The notes under the pieces: model-generated
What the model was told of the DNA's origin: nothing
Databases searched by the model: none
What the model saw: only the letters and a program-made list of their open reading frames with translations
In this document: piece by piece, positions 1-6,947 of the stretch
Layout of the letters: every line of letters starts with the position of its first letter
How positions within the stretch are numbered: the stretch's first letter is position 1
Made by a program: the position numbers and the translations under genes
Assembly (NCBI GenBank): GCA_026195755.1
Contig: JAPHRL010000222.1
Span: forward strand, 1 to 33,889
Length of the DNA: 33,889 nucleotides
Source: Kangiella sp.
GTDB taxonomy: Bacteria > Pseudomonadota > Gammaproteobacteria > Enterobacterales > Kangiellaceae
Reading direction: 5' to 3'

Positions 1-1
1 A

Positions 2-1459
2 GTTAACAAAAACACCAATGAAGACAAAAACTATTCAAGGCTTGATATATTTGAACCTGTCGGAGCTATAGATGAGCGCTTTATCGTGGCGCTCTCAAAC
101 ATGGGAAGAGATAAAACTGCAGTTATCAAGTTTGATGCAAGCTTGAAAAAAGAAGTCGATGTTTTATACGAATCAAATAGTTACGATATTAAGTCAGCAA
201 CATTTGATACTATCCAAAATAAGCTGACATCAGTAACTTATGTTGATAGAGGAGTAAAAAAGCAGAAATTTCTAGATAAACCTAATCAAGCACTGCAAAA
301 AGACCTTCACCAGCAAATTGGCTTGGATTCTATTTTCATTATTGATAGTTCATTAAATAACAATGACTTAGTTATTTTTGCTTATGATTCAACGCACCCT
401 GGTAAGTTTTATCACTACAATCAGGAGCTTGGTAAGTTACGATTCTTGCAAAATGAGATGCCAGATTTACACCCTTATACCTTCAGAAAAGGCAGGCTTC
501 TTACAGCAAAAAATGAGCTCGATAACATCGTTGAAGGCTTTTTATTCCTACCTCAAGCACCAAACAAACATCCTCTAGTTGTTATGCCTCATGGAGGGCC
601 GATTGGCGTGCAGGACCGCAATGAATTTGATCAAGCCACTCAGTTCTTAGTCAATAGAGGTTATGCAGTCCTAACCATCAACTTCAGAGGAAGTGCTGGT
701 TATGGTAAAGAATACATGAACGCTGGACGCGAACAGTTTGGCGAGGGTATTGAAGCAGATATTAACCTACTAACTCAAAAAGCGTTTGCTCATCCATCTG
801 TAGATAAAAACAATGCCTGCATTTATGGTACCAGTTACGGTGGTTATTCAGCGGTAACCTCAACGATCATTTATCCGCAGAATTTTAAATGTGCCATCAC
901 CGCTTTTGGTGTTTTTGATTTACCTTTACTATTCAGTGCTACCAATCTTAACCAAACTGAAAGCCGGAAAGACGCAATCAGCTTTATTGTTGGCGATATA
1001 GATGCCGACTATAACAAATTGAAAGCCAATTCACCTTTATATAAGGCTTCTCAGATCAAAGTACCTACTCTGATTTTTTCAGGCTTACGTGATGAGATTG
1101 CCCATCCCGAACACAGCCGTCGCCTAAATTATGTACTAACGGAACTCGGTAATACGGAAGTACAATATCATGAGTATACGCTTTCGGGGCATGGACACAG
1201 AAACTGGCGTGGAGACATTCACCAATATGTCACTATTGTTGAGTTTTTAGATCGGCACATAGGCAAGAATAAGTCTTATCCCAAAGACGACCATAATGTA
1301 CTAGCAAATGATAACTTTAATGTGGGTATGATTTACTACAATGGAACCTTTGTTGAAAAAGACACTAAGCAGGCTGAGCGCTATCTCAAGCTAGCTCATA
1401 AATATGGAGATGATCGTGCAGCTCAATACTTAAGGCGTTTAGGCATTTATAATTTTTAG
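2..1459 (+). CDS. S9-family (prolyl oligopeptidase-like) serine peptidase with Sel1-like tail, 5' partial
   Basis: The reading frame is open to the left edge, so the true start lies outside the window. The first ~170 visible residues look like the end of a beta-propeller. The alpha/beta-hydrolase domain follows, with oxyanion-region PHGGP, RGSAGYGKE, the nucleophile elbow GTSYGGYSA (Ser codon near 833), the acid-region SGLRDEIAHPEHS and the catalytic His in SGHGHRNW. All three triad elements are therefore present. Unusually, the hydrolase is followed by ~50 residues with a Sel1-like repeat pattern (NVGMIYYNGTFVEKD, then AERYLKLAHKYGDDRAAQYL). S9 enzymes cleave peptides, often after proline or as acylaminoacyl peptidases; the substrate cannot be told here. 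A terminator follows directly, so it ends its own transcript. Confidence 0.9.
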   Translation, partial: VNKNTNEDKNYSRLDIFEPVGAIDERFIVALSNMGRDKTAVIKFDASLKKEVDVLYESNSYDIKSATFDTIQNKLTSVTYVDRGVKKQKFLDKPNQALQKDLHQQIGLDSIFIIDSSLNNNDLVIFAYDSTHPGKFYHYNQELGKLRFLQNEMPDLHPYTFRKGRLLTAKNELDNIVEGFLFLPQAPNKHPLVVMPHGGPIGVQDRNEFDQATQFLVNRGYAVLTINFRGSAGYGKEYMNAGREQFGEGIEADINLLTQKAFAHPSVDKNNACIYGTSYGGYSAVTSTIIYPQNFKCAITAFGVFDLPLLFSATNLNQTESRKDAISFIVGDIDADYNKLKANSPLYKASQIKVPTLIFSGLRDEIAHPEHSRRLNYVLTELGNTEVQYHEYTLSGHGHRNWRGDIHQYVTIVEFLDRHIGKNKSYPKDDHNVLANDNFNVGMIYYNGTFVEKDTKQAERYLKLAHKYGDDRAAQYLRRLGIYNF

Positions 1460-1472
1460 TTGTCCAAGCATC

Positions 1473-1502
1473 AAAAAAAGGAGCTAACAGCTCCTTTTTT
1501 TT
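1473..1502 (+). terminator. Rho-independent terminator after the S9 peptidase gene
   Basis: GGAGCT (1480-1485) pairs with AGCTCC (1489-1494) around a 3-nt loop. An A-tract precedes it and a run of eight or more T follows. The A-tract would let it work in both directions, but only the plus-strand gene needs it. Confidence 0.88.
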
Positions 1503-1583
1503 CACCCAATCTACAAATCACCAACAAGCCTCTTTTACCCATTGAAAACTACGTAAACTCTTCAGCAATAATTTGTATAAATC

Positions 1584-1618
1584 TTGACACAGGTAAATAC
1601 GTGCATATACACTTAATT
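1584..1618 (+). promoter_or_regulatory. Promoter and possible operator of the marR operon
   Basis: A consensus -35 TTGACA (1584-1589) is followed after 16 nt by TATACA (1606-1611). Transcription would begin around 1618, next to the ATG at 1619. An imperfect inverted repeat (1593-1610, 6 of 9 pairs complementary) fills the spacer and -10 region, a typical position for MarR autorepression. Promoter assignment is by pattern only. Confidence 0.6.
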
Positions 1619-2017
1619 ATGATGAGACCCGAATTTATTGAAGCAAAAGACTGTTTTTGTCTTGAAGCTCGGCGTAAAGCCAGAGCAATCACTAGACTCT
1701 ACGAAGAAAAACTGAGACCTCATGGTCTCCGTGCCACTCAGTTTTCAGTATTAGCTGTCCTAAAGTTAAAGGGACCGACATCAACCACAGAGCTTGCTGA
1801 CTTTCTGGTTCTTGAGCGAACCACAATGACCCGTGGCGCAGCGGTGATGGCAAAACACGGTTGGATTGAACCGTCACCAACTGAAGATAAGCGGGTTAAA
1901 GCATGGCGATTAACCCCAACTGGAGCTCAAAAGCTCAAAGAAGCATTTCCAGCCTGGCAGGAAGTGCAGCATCAACTGAAGAAAGAGATGGAGACCCAGC
2001 ACAACGATAAGGAGTAA
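1619..2017 (+). CDS. MarR-family transcriptional regulator
   Basis: About 132 residues, normal for MarR. The protein shows the winged-helix core: LRATQFSVLAVL, then TSTTELADFL for the helix-turn-helix, LERTTMTRGAAVMAKHGWI for the recognition region and DKRVKAWRLTPTGAQKL for the wing. The frame is open back to 1460, but upstream residues do not fit the family. ATG at 1619 or 1622 follows the promoter almost directly with no Shine-Dalgarno, so the mRNA may be leaderless; GTG at 1601 is a weaker alternative. It ends 2 nt before a glutathione transferase gene and probably represses itself and the GST-DUF1428-VOC genes. The ligand is unknown, perhaps an electrophile or phenolic compound. Confidence 0.85.
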   Translation: MMRPEFIEAKDCFCLEARRKARAITRLYEEKLRPHGLRATQFSVLAVLKLKGPTSTTELADFLVLERTTMTRGAAVMAKHGWIEPSPTEDKRVKAWRLTPTGAQKLKEAFPAWQEVQHQLKKEMETQHNDKE

Positions 2018-2019
2018 CA

Positions 2020-2637
2020 ATGAAGCTTTACTATGCGGAAACAGCCAATTGCTATAAAACTTGTGCCGTTGCGCACTATTTAAAATCCCCGGTTGAATTT
2101 GTTCGGGTTAACCTTGGAGAGCTTGAACATAAGCAGCCGGATTTCATGGCCAAAAACCCTAATGGCAAAGTGCCGGTGCTTGATACCGGGAACGGATATC
2201 TCTGGGAATCGGTGGCCATCATGTGCCATCTGGCACGTCAGGCCGACTCAGACTTATGGCCAAATGACGACAAACAGATTGAAGTATTACGATGGATCAG
2301 TTGGGATTTTGACTGCTTTTTGCCCAGTGCGGGCGTCTATTATTACGAGAATATTATTAAACCTCAGTTCAACATTGGTAAACCCGATCCCAATGCCTTG
2401 CAAAAAGTTGAACCACAGTTTAAGCAGCACGCAGAACTTCTAAACAACCACCTGGCAGGAAAAGACTTTGTGGTTGGAGACAGCCTGACATTAGCCGATT
2501 TTTCACTTGCAGTCATGCTGCCCTACGCAGAACAGGCGCAGATCCCGCTTGATAATTTCCCCGAAATTCAACGCTGGCACCATGAGTTAATGCAACTTCC
2601 GGCCTGGCGTTCCCCCTTCCCCACCATAGATAAATAA
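2020..2637 (+). CDS. Glutathione S-transferase family protein
   Basis: A 205-residue cytosolic GST. The N-terminal thioredoxin-fold half starts MKLYYAETANCYKT and contains the glutathione-binding cis-Pro region NPNGKVPVLDTGNGYLWES. The all-helical C-terminal half contains the N-capping motif region VGDSLTLADFSLAVMLPY and ends ELMQLPAWRS. The putative catalytic residue at the start of helix 1 falls in ANCYK (Cys11 or the neighbouring Asn), so it could be a beta-class-like or Cys-type GST. AAGGAG precedes the ATG. Its place directly after marR suggests an inducible detoxification role against electrophiles; substrate unknown. Confidence 0.9.
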   Translation: MKLYYAETANCYKTCAVAHYLKSPVEFVRVNLGELEHKQPDFMAKNPNGKVPVLDTGNGYLWESVAIMCHLARQADSDLWPNDDKQIEVLRWISWDFDCFLPSAGVYYYENIIKPQFNIGKPDPNALQKVEPQFKQHAELLNNHLAGKDFVVGDSLTLADFSLAVMLPYAEQAQIPLDNFPEIQRWHHELMQLPAWRSPFPTIDK

Positions 2638-2647
2638 GGAGTTAATT

Positions 2648-3007
2648 ATGACGTTTTATATTGATGGATATGTTTTACCCGTACCGAAAGACAAACTTGA
2701 TGAATACATTGAAATGGCCAAGATGGCCGGAAGTGTCTGGAAAGAATATGGCGCACTAAAAGTTGTTGAAGCGGTGGCTGACGATGTGCAACCCGGCAAA
2801 GTCACCTCATTTCCACAGAGTGTGCAACTCAAAGACAACGAAACCGTTATTTTCTCTTACATCCTTTATGAGTCTCGCGAAGCTCGCGACGAAATCAATG
2901 AAAAAGTGATGAAGGATCCGCGCCTTGCTGATATGAAGCCCGAAAGCATGCCCTTCGATGGGATGAGAATGTTTTGGGGCGGATTCAAACCTATCGTCGA
3001 ACTGTAA
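2648..3007 (+). CDS. DUF1428 family protein (YbaA-like)
   Basis: A 119-residue protein matching the DUF1428/YbaA family throughout: N-terminal YIDGYVLPVPKDKLDEY, central TSFPQSVQLKDNETVIFSY and C-terminal MPFDGMRMFWGGFKPIVEL. The family has a ferredoxin-like alpha/beta barrel fold related to stress-response monooxygenase-type domains, but no activity is established. It lies 10 nt after the GST gene with a good AAGGAG ribosome-binding site and is surely co-transcribed. Older databases sometimes misname this family as an RNA signal-recognition-particle component; nothing here supports that. Confidence 0.88.
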   Translation: MTFYIDGYVLPVPKDKLDEYIEMAKMAGSVWKEYGALKVVEAVADDVQPGKVTSFPQSVQLKDNETVIFSYILYESREARDEINEKVMKDPRLADMKPESMPFDGMRMFWGGFKPIVEL

Positions 3008-3038
3008 AGTCTGTTGATCTTAATTAAAGGAGCAAATT

Positions 3039-3515
3039 ATGAGTCACAACAATAACCCACCGAAAGCACCCATCGCTCACCTGGTCTGCAGCCCTTGCAA
3101 TGAAGCCATTGAGTTCTATAAAAATGCATTTGATGCAGAAGAAGTGCAAAAAGTACCCTCGCCGGACGGAAAGAAAGTCATGCATGCTTGTTTAAAATTG
3201 GATGGCGGCTTTATCTTTCTGGTCGATGACTTCCCTGAGTTTAACCCTGATGGCAAGTCACTGTCTCCGCAATCACTGGGTGGAAGCTGTGTCACCATTC
3301 ATCGTCAGGTTAAAGACTGTGATGCTGCCTTTAAACAAGCCATCAAATCAGGCGCAAAATCGCGAATGGAACCCGAAGATACTTTCTGGGGCGATCGCTA
3401 CGGTGTGATTACGGATCCCTTCGGACATTACTGGTCGATAGCTCATCATATTAGAGAAGTTTCCGAAGACGATATTGAACAGTACATGAAGAATGAATTT
3501 ACCGACAAGTGCTAA
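3039..3515 (+). CDS. VOC-superfamily (glyoxalase/bleomycin-resistance-like, PhnB type) protein
   Basis: A 158-residue protein with two beta-alpha-beta-beta-beta halves. The first is AHLVCSPCNEAIEFYKNAF with the PhnB-style PSPDGKKVMHACLKL. The second is CDAAFKQAIKSGAKSRMEPEDTFWGDRYGVITDPFGHYWSIA. The closing WGDRYG..DPFGHYW pattern is diagnostic of the PhnB-like VOC subgroup, once called 3-demethylubiquinone methyltransferase. The substrate is unknown. AAAGGAG precedes the ATG and the gene is last in the marR operon. A short hairpin (GTGC TAAG GCAC, 3509-3520) at the stop codon is the only terminator-like structure before the convergent yciO gene. Confidence 0.88.
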   Translation: MSHNNNPPKAPIAHLVCSPCNEAIEFYKNAFDAEEVQKVPSPDGKKVMHACLKLDGGFIFLVDDFPEFNPDGKSLSPQSLGGSCVTIHRQVKDCDAAFKQAIKSGAKSRMEPEDTFWGDRYGVITDPFGHYWSIAHHIREVSEDDIEQYMKNEFTDKC

Positions 3516-3617
3516 GGCACCTATCGGAAGATCGAGCAGAACAACCCCTAAAGGCTAGGAGTTTGTCATGCCTATAATAACCACTTGTTTATGCTTTGAT
3601 AACCGGGAAGAAGGTGC

Positions 3618-4241
3618 CTATTCAAAAACCGTCGCATCGCCAGCACCGTAACGGATAATTTCTGGATAGCCGGTGGTCATATCGACCACGGTTGTTTCCT
3701 GATGACCACAATAGCCGCCGTCAATTACCGCATCAACACGGCCATTTAGTTCATCAAAAATTTCGTATGGCGCCAACACCTCGCCTTCATCTTGGCCGGG
3801 CAAGATCAAGCTGGTGTTCATCATGGGCTCGCCGAGCGCTTCCAAAATTGCTTGCGAAATAGCGTTATCCGGCACACGAATACCAATAGTTTTCTTTTTC
3901 GGATGCTTAAGACGATTAGGCACTTCTGCCGTAGCGCGCAGGATGAAGGTGTATGGGCCTGGTGTGTTGTTTTTAATCAGCCGAAATGCTGTGTTATCCA
4001 CTCGTGCATAAAAAGCCAATTCGGATAAATCACGACACACTAAAGTAAAGTTATGATCTTTTTCCAGGTCACGTATCTGACGGATCCGATCCAGCGCTTT
4101 TTTATCACCAATATGGCAACCAAGCGCATAGCCTGAGTCCGTCGGATACACCACAACGCCACCATTACGGATAATGGCAACGATCTGGCTGACTAATCGT
4201 GGCTGAGGGTTTTCTGGATGTATTTCAATCAGTTGTGTCAT
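3618..4241 (-). CDS. yciO: YciO, Sua5/YrdC/YciO-family protein
   Basis: 207 residues, the length of E. coli YciO, and without the C-terminal domain of Sua5. Family motifs are GGVVVYPTDSGYALGC, the nucleotide/carbamoyl pocket around KDHNFTLVCRDLSELAFYA, NTPGPYTFILRAT, KKKTIGIRVPDN and MNTSLILPG. Relatives make threonylcarbamoyl-AMP for tRNA t6A. YciO has the same fold but is usually considered a paralogue with weak or different activity, so the enzymatic role is uncertain. It is downstream of rnm with a 38-nt gap; the same pair is adjacent in E. coli, which supports the name. Confidence 0.9.
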   Translation of the reverse strand: MTQLIEIHPENPQPRLVSQIVAIIRNGGVVVYPTDSGYALGCHIGDKKALDRIRQIRDLEKDHNFTLVCRDLSELAFYARVDNTAFRLIKNNTPGPYTFILRATAEVPNRLKHPKKKTIGIRVPDNAISQAILEALGEPMMNTSLILPGQDEGEVLAPYEIFDELNGRVDAVIDGGYCGHQETTVVDMTTGYPEIIRYGAGDATVFE

Positions 4242-4279
4242 AAGTTATCTTTAGGGTCTGTTGACCTTTGGTATTCGAA

Positions 4280-5110
4280 TTACTGCCATGCCGTCCATAC
4301 AGGTGTGACGTCGGCAGGCATCGGTGGAAACTTTCCAAGCAAGGCCCACGGTTTATCCGGAGAATGGAAATCTGAGCCTTGTGAGCCAAGCAGGTTATAC
4401 TTTTGCGCCCAGTTTGCCAATAGGTTTTTCTTGCCTGGATGGATATTAGGATAACATACCTCAATACCCTCTCCGCCCATCTTCTGGAATGACTGAATCA
4501 ATTCATGGAGCTGGTTAGAGCCCATTTTATAGCGTGTAGGATGTGCTAATACTGGAACGCCGCCTGACTGTTTGATAATGGCTATGGCGTCCTCCAGTTC
4601 AAACCACTCATCTTTAACAAACGCCTTGCCACCTTTAGCCAGATACTTTTTAAAAGCATTGCCAAAATTGTTCACCACTCCATTATCTAAGAGATATTGA
4701 GCCAGATGGGTACGACAAACCATGTTCTGTTCTTGCAACATCACTTCCACATCAGCTACCGCCTGTTCGACACCTGCTTTTTGCATCTTATGTGCCATTT
4801 CTAGCGCGCGGGTATGCCGTTTCTGTTGCTGAAGCTTTAGAAATGATGATAAACCTGCATGCTCAGGATCAATATTTAAACCCAAAATATGCAGGGTATG
4901 TTTACCCCAACCCGCCGAAATCTCCACCCCTTCGACAAGGTTAATGGCAAAATCATCCGCTTGTTTACGCAATGCCAATACGCCAGCCACTGAATCGTGA
5001 TCGGTAATCGCCAGCTCATCCACGCCGCGCTCAATGGCTAACTCAATCAGCTCTATCGGTGACAAACTGCCGTCTGAGGCATGCGTGTGGTTGTGTAAAT
5101 CTCTCAGCAC
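4280..5110 (-). CDS. rnm: PHP-domain 5'-3' exoribonuclease RNase AM (YciV)
   Basis: A 276-residue PHP phosphoesterase. Metal-binding motifs appear in order: DLHNHTHASDGSLSP, the ITDHDSV motif, a Glu in LVEGVEISA, HTLHILGL, the His in VLAHPTRY and the terminal GSDFHSPD. In E. coli the orthologue trims the 5' ends of 5S and other rRNAs and degrades short oligonucleotides and pAp. It begins 100 nt from the divergent yciB and is followed by yciO, as in E. coli. No residue that should coordinate metal appears to be missing. Confidence 0.9.
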   Translation of the reverse strand: MLRDLHNHTHASDGSLSPIELIELAIERGVDELAITDHDSVAGVLALRKQADDFAINLVEGVEISAGWGKHTLHILGLNIDPEHAGLSSFLKLQQQKRHTRALEMAHKMQKAGVEQAVADVEVMLQEQNMVCRTHLAQYLLDNGVVNNFGNAFKKYLAKGGKAFVKDEWFELEDAIAIIKQSGGVPVLAHPTRYKMGSNQLHELIQSFQKMGGEGIEVCYPNIHPGKKNLLANWAQKYNLLGSQGSDFHSPDKPWALLGKFPPMPADVTPVWTAWQ

Positions 5111-5210
5111 TTCAATCCTGCTTGGTTTTAGGTATCAAATGAAAACGGTTACCAGTTTGCCTATCTTTTGCATTCAGGTAAACTTGGCGGGCACTTTTTT
5201 GGAGTCTAAT

Positions 5211-5828
5211 ATGACCTTTTTGAAAGAAAACTATCCTTTAGTCGCATTTATCGCGGTTTACCTCATCACTAAAAACTTAATTCTCGCCGCGGCAGTCTGG
5301 AGCGCAGGTTCGTTAGTGCAAATTTTAACCAGCGTATTCACCAAGCAACCGATTAAGAAAAGTCACATCGCCTATTTTGTTCTCGGCGTGCTATTAGTGG
5401 CTTCAGCCTACTACTTCGATGACGAAAACTTCATCAAATGGAAAACCAGCATTATTTTATGGGCTGGGTCATTGTTTATCTTGTTCCGCCAGATTTTTAG
5501 CAAAAAGTACATCATTCAGGATTTGCTGAAAGCCAATAACATCCTAAAAGATACAGCGCCACGCAGTCTGCTAACAAAGATCAACTGGCTATGGATTCTG
5601 TATTTAACTGGCTTCGGCTTCTTAAATTTATATGTCGCCTATACCTTTAGCACCGACGTCTGGTTCTGGTTTAAAATAATTGGCCTCTTTGCATCAACCA
5701 TGCTGTTATTTATCATCAGCATTATCATGCTCAAAGAACATGTTGATCTCGAAGAGCCACAGAAAGCTGATGCTGGAAAAACTGATTCAGATAAGAACGA
5801 TCCCCAAGATAAAGAGTCTCAGGAATAA
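5211..5828 (+). CDS. yciB: YciB/IspZ inner-membrane septation protein A
   Basis: About 205 residues. ATG at 5211 is chosen because GGAG (5201-5204) precedes it and the family begins with exactly this MTFLKENYPLVAFIAVY sequence; the longer frame back to 5034 overlaps rnm. There are roughly five hydrophobic segments, with the family landmarks WKTSIILWAGSLFILFRQIF, LLTKINWLWILYLTGFGFLNLYVA and WFWFKIIG. The tail after residue ~180 is charged and probably cytoplasmic, rich in Asp, Lys and Glu. YciB helps link cell division, elongation and envelope integrity in enterics. It is first in a yciB-yciI-bolA operon. Confidence 0.92.
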   Translation: MTFLKENYPLVAFIAVYLITKNLILAAAVWSAGSLVQILTSVFTKQPIKKSHIAYFVLGVLLVASAYYFDDENFIKWKTSIILWAGSLFILFRQIFSKKYIIQDLLKANNILKDTAPRSLLTKINWLWILYLTGFGFLNLYVAYTFSTDVWFWFKIIGLFASTMLLFIISIIMLKEHVDLEEPQKADAGKTDSDKNDPQDKESQE

Positions 5829-5831
5829 ATT

Positions 5832-6131
5832 ATGTTGTATGTCATCTTTTCACAAGACGTTGAAAACTCATTGCCGCTACGCACTCAAGCGCGCCCAGCG
5901 CATGTCGAACGGCTACAGGCACTTAAAGAACAAGGTCGCCTGATAATCGCCGGCCCCTGCCCTGCTATCGACGCAGAAGATCCGGGCGAAGCAGGCTTCA
6001 CCGGCAGCATGATCGTCGCCGAGTTCGATTCACTCGAAGATGCACAAGCCTGGGCCGACGCCGATCCCTACATCGAAGCCGGTGTTTACCAATCGGTAAT
6101 CGTAAAGCCTTATAAAAAAGTACTGCCTTAA
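5832..6131 (+). CDS. yciI: YciI family protein
   Basis: A 99-residue YCII-domain protein: MLYVIFSQDVENSLPLRTQARPAH with the conserved R.AH pair, then GRLIIAGPCPA, GSMIVAEFDSLEDAQAWADADPYIEAGVY and a basic end. The fold is ferredoxin-like, and the conserved His and Asp of the family form a putative active site, but the reaction is unknown. The start codon lies 3 nt after the yciB stop, implying translational coupling. The neighbourhood (yciB before, bolA after) is typical of gammaproteobacteria. Confidence 0.92.
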   Translation: MLYVIFSQDVENSLPLRTQARPAHVERLQALKEQGRLIIAGPCPAIDAEDPGEAGFTGSMIVAEFDSLEDAQAWADADPYIEAGVYQSVIVKPYKKVLP

Positions 6132-6153
6132 CTAGTTATAAACGGAGCCCACA

Positions 6154-6417
6154 ATGGATAACTCACAACGCCTTGAACGCATGCAACAAATGATTCAAGA
6201 CGCACTAAACCCGACACAACTTGAAGTTATTGACGACAGCCATAAACACATAGGCCACGCCGGAGCAAAGGAAGGCAAAGGACACTTCACCGTAGTCATA
6301 AAAAGTGAAGCGTTAGAAGGGAAGCGAATGCTGCAACAACATCGAATGATCTATGAAGCGCTAGGCGACATGATGGAAACCGATATTCATGCACTGGCGA
6401 TTAAAGTCATAAAATAG
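6154..6417 (+). CDS. BolA-family protein
   Basis: 87 residues with the BolA fold signature: LEVIDDSHKHIGHAGAKEGKGHFTVVIKSEALEGKRMLQQHRMIYEAL, then DIHALAIKVIK. The Cys or His that BolA proteins use to share an Fe-S cluster with monothiol glutaredoxins is most likely a His in the SHKHIGHAG loop; the invariant His in LQQHR is present. It could act in Fe-S trafficking or as a DNA-binding stress regulator. BolA and IbaG types are hard to separate by eye, but the yciI neighbour and the H.GH loop favour BolA proper. A palindromic repeat follows its stop. Confidence 0.88.
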   Translation: MDNSQRLERMQQMIQDALNPTQLEVIDDSHKHIGHAGAKEGKGHFTVVIKSEALEGKRMLQQHRMIYEALGDMMETDIHALAIKVIK

Positions 6418-6423
6418 AAAAGC

Positions 6424-6445
6424 GGTGCGTCACGACGCACCCTAC
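6424..6445 (-). repeat. REP-like palindrome (GTAGGGTGCG type), copy 1
   Basis: GGTGCGT (6424-6430) and ACGCACC (6435-6441) form a 7-bp stem with a 4-nt loop, followed by CTAC. Read on the minus strand it is GTAGGGTGCGT..ACGCACC. A second copy with the same GTAGGGTG head and the same orientation is at 19717-19738. The minus-strand gene at 6442-6924 takes its TAG stop from the head of this repeat. It may also weakly terminate bolA transcription, although no U-tract follows. Confidence 0.6.
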
Positions 6446-6924
6446 GACTCACTAACTACTTTTATGAAATAAGTTTGCTTATGCTTGCTTTTTTCGAACC
6501 TTAACTTAACAGCTTGAGCACTCGCCTCATCAAGAAACCTATATATCTCAAACTCATTACCATTATCATCGAACCTGAATAATCCATATTTAGGCGGTGA
6601 TAAAGACTCTGTAGTCCATGTTGGCTCAGTGGAAAACACTTCACGAAGCTTTTCTACAAGTATTGAAGGGTTTCTTTCAGTACTGATACACTTTAGCAAG
6701 ATTCCAAAATCAAGAGAGTTTTTACAGAAAAATCCTTGGAGGAAAGCCTGAGAATCATCAATTTCCAAATAGGCCCCAAAACACTTTCCAAGCCCATCTT
6801 CCAAATATTCAAAGAACTCAACACTTAAAATCCTTTCAACATCAAATACTGTTAATGGAAAAGTGCATAAAGGAACAGGATTTGCTAGTTCACCCCACTG
6901 CTCTTTTGAAATTACCTTTATCAA
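6442..6924 (-). CDS. Protein of unknown function downstream of nlpD
   Basis: A 160-residue protein I do not recognise. It has no signal peptide and no clear membrane segment. It is rich in Phe, Glu and Leu (FEYLEDGLGKCFGAYLEI, LVEKLREVFST, YGLFRFDDNGNEFEIYRFL) and resembles in style small cytosolic immunity- or chaperone-like accessory proteins, but that is only impression. The start appears to be TTG at 6924 with GAGG 8 nt upstream. It begins 23 nt after the nlpD stop on the same strand, so it is probably co-transcribed. Its stop codon lies in a REP-like repeat. It occupies the position where rpoS is normally found, and its composition looks more AT-rich than its neighbours. Confidence 0.7.
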   Translation of the reverse strand: MIKVISKEQWGELANPVPLCTFPLTVFDVERILSVEFFEYLEDGLGKCFGAYLEIDDSQAFLQGFFCKNSLDFGILLKCISTERNPSILVEKLREVFSTEPTWTTESLSPPKYGLFRFDDNGNEFEIYRFLDEASAQAVKLRFEKSKHKQTYFIKVVSES

Positions 6925-6947
6925 CCTATAACCTCGAAATTGATCAA

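Noticed and set aside
3516..3618. Inverted repeat GGCACCT ... AGGTGCC between the VOC gene and yciO
   Set aside because: Seven bases separated by about 90 nt can occur by chance, and no T-run or other support is present.
5034..5210. N-terminal extension of YciB
   Set aside because: It overlaps rnm antisense and does not match YciB. ATG 5211 has a ribosome-binding site and the family N-terminus.
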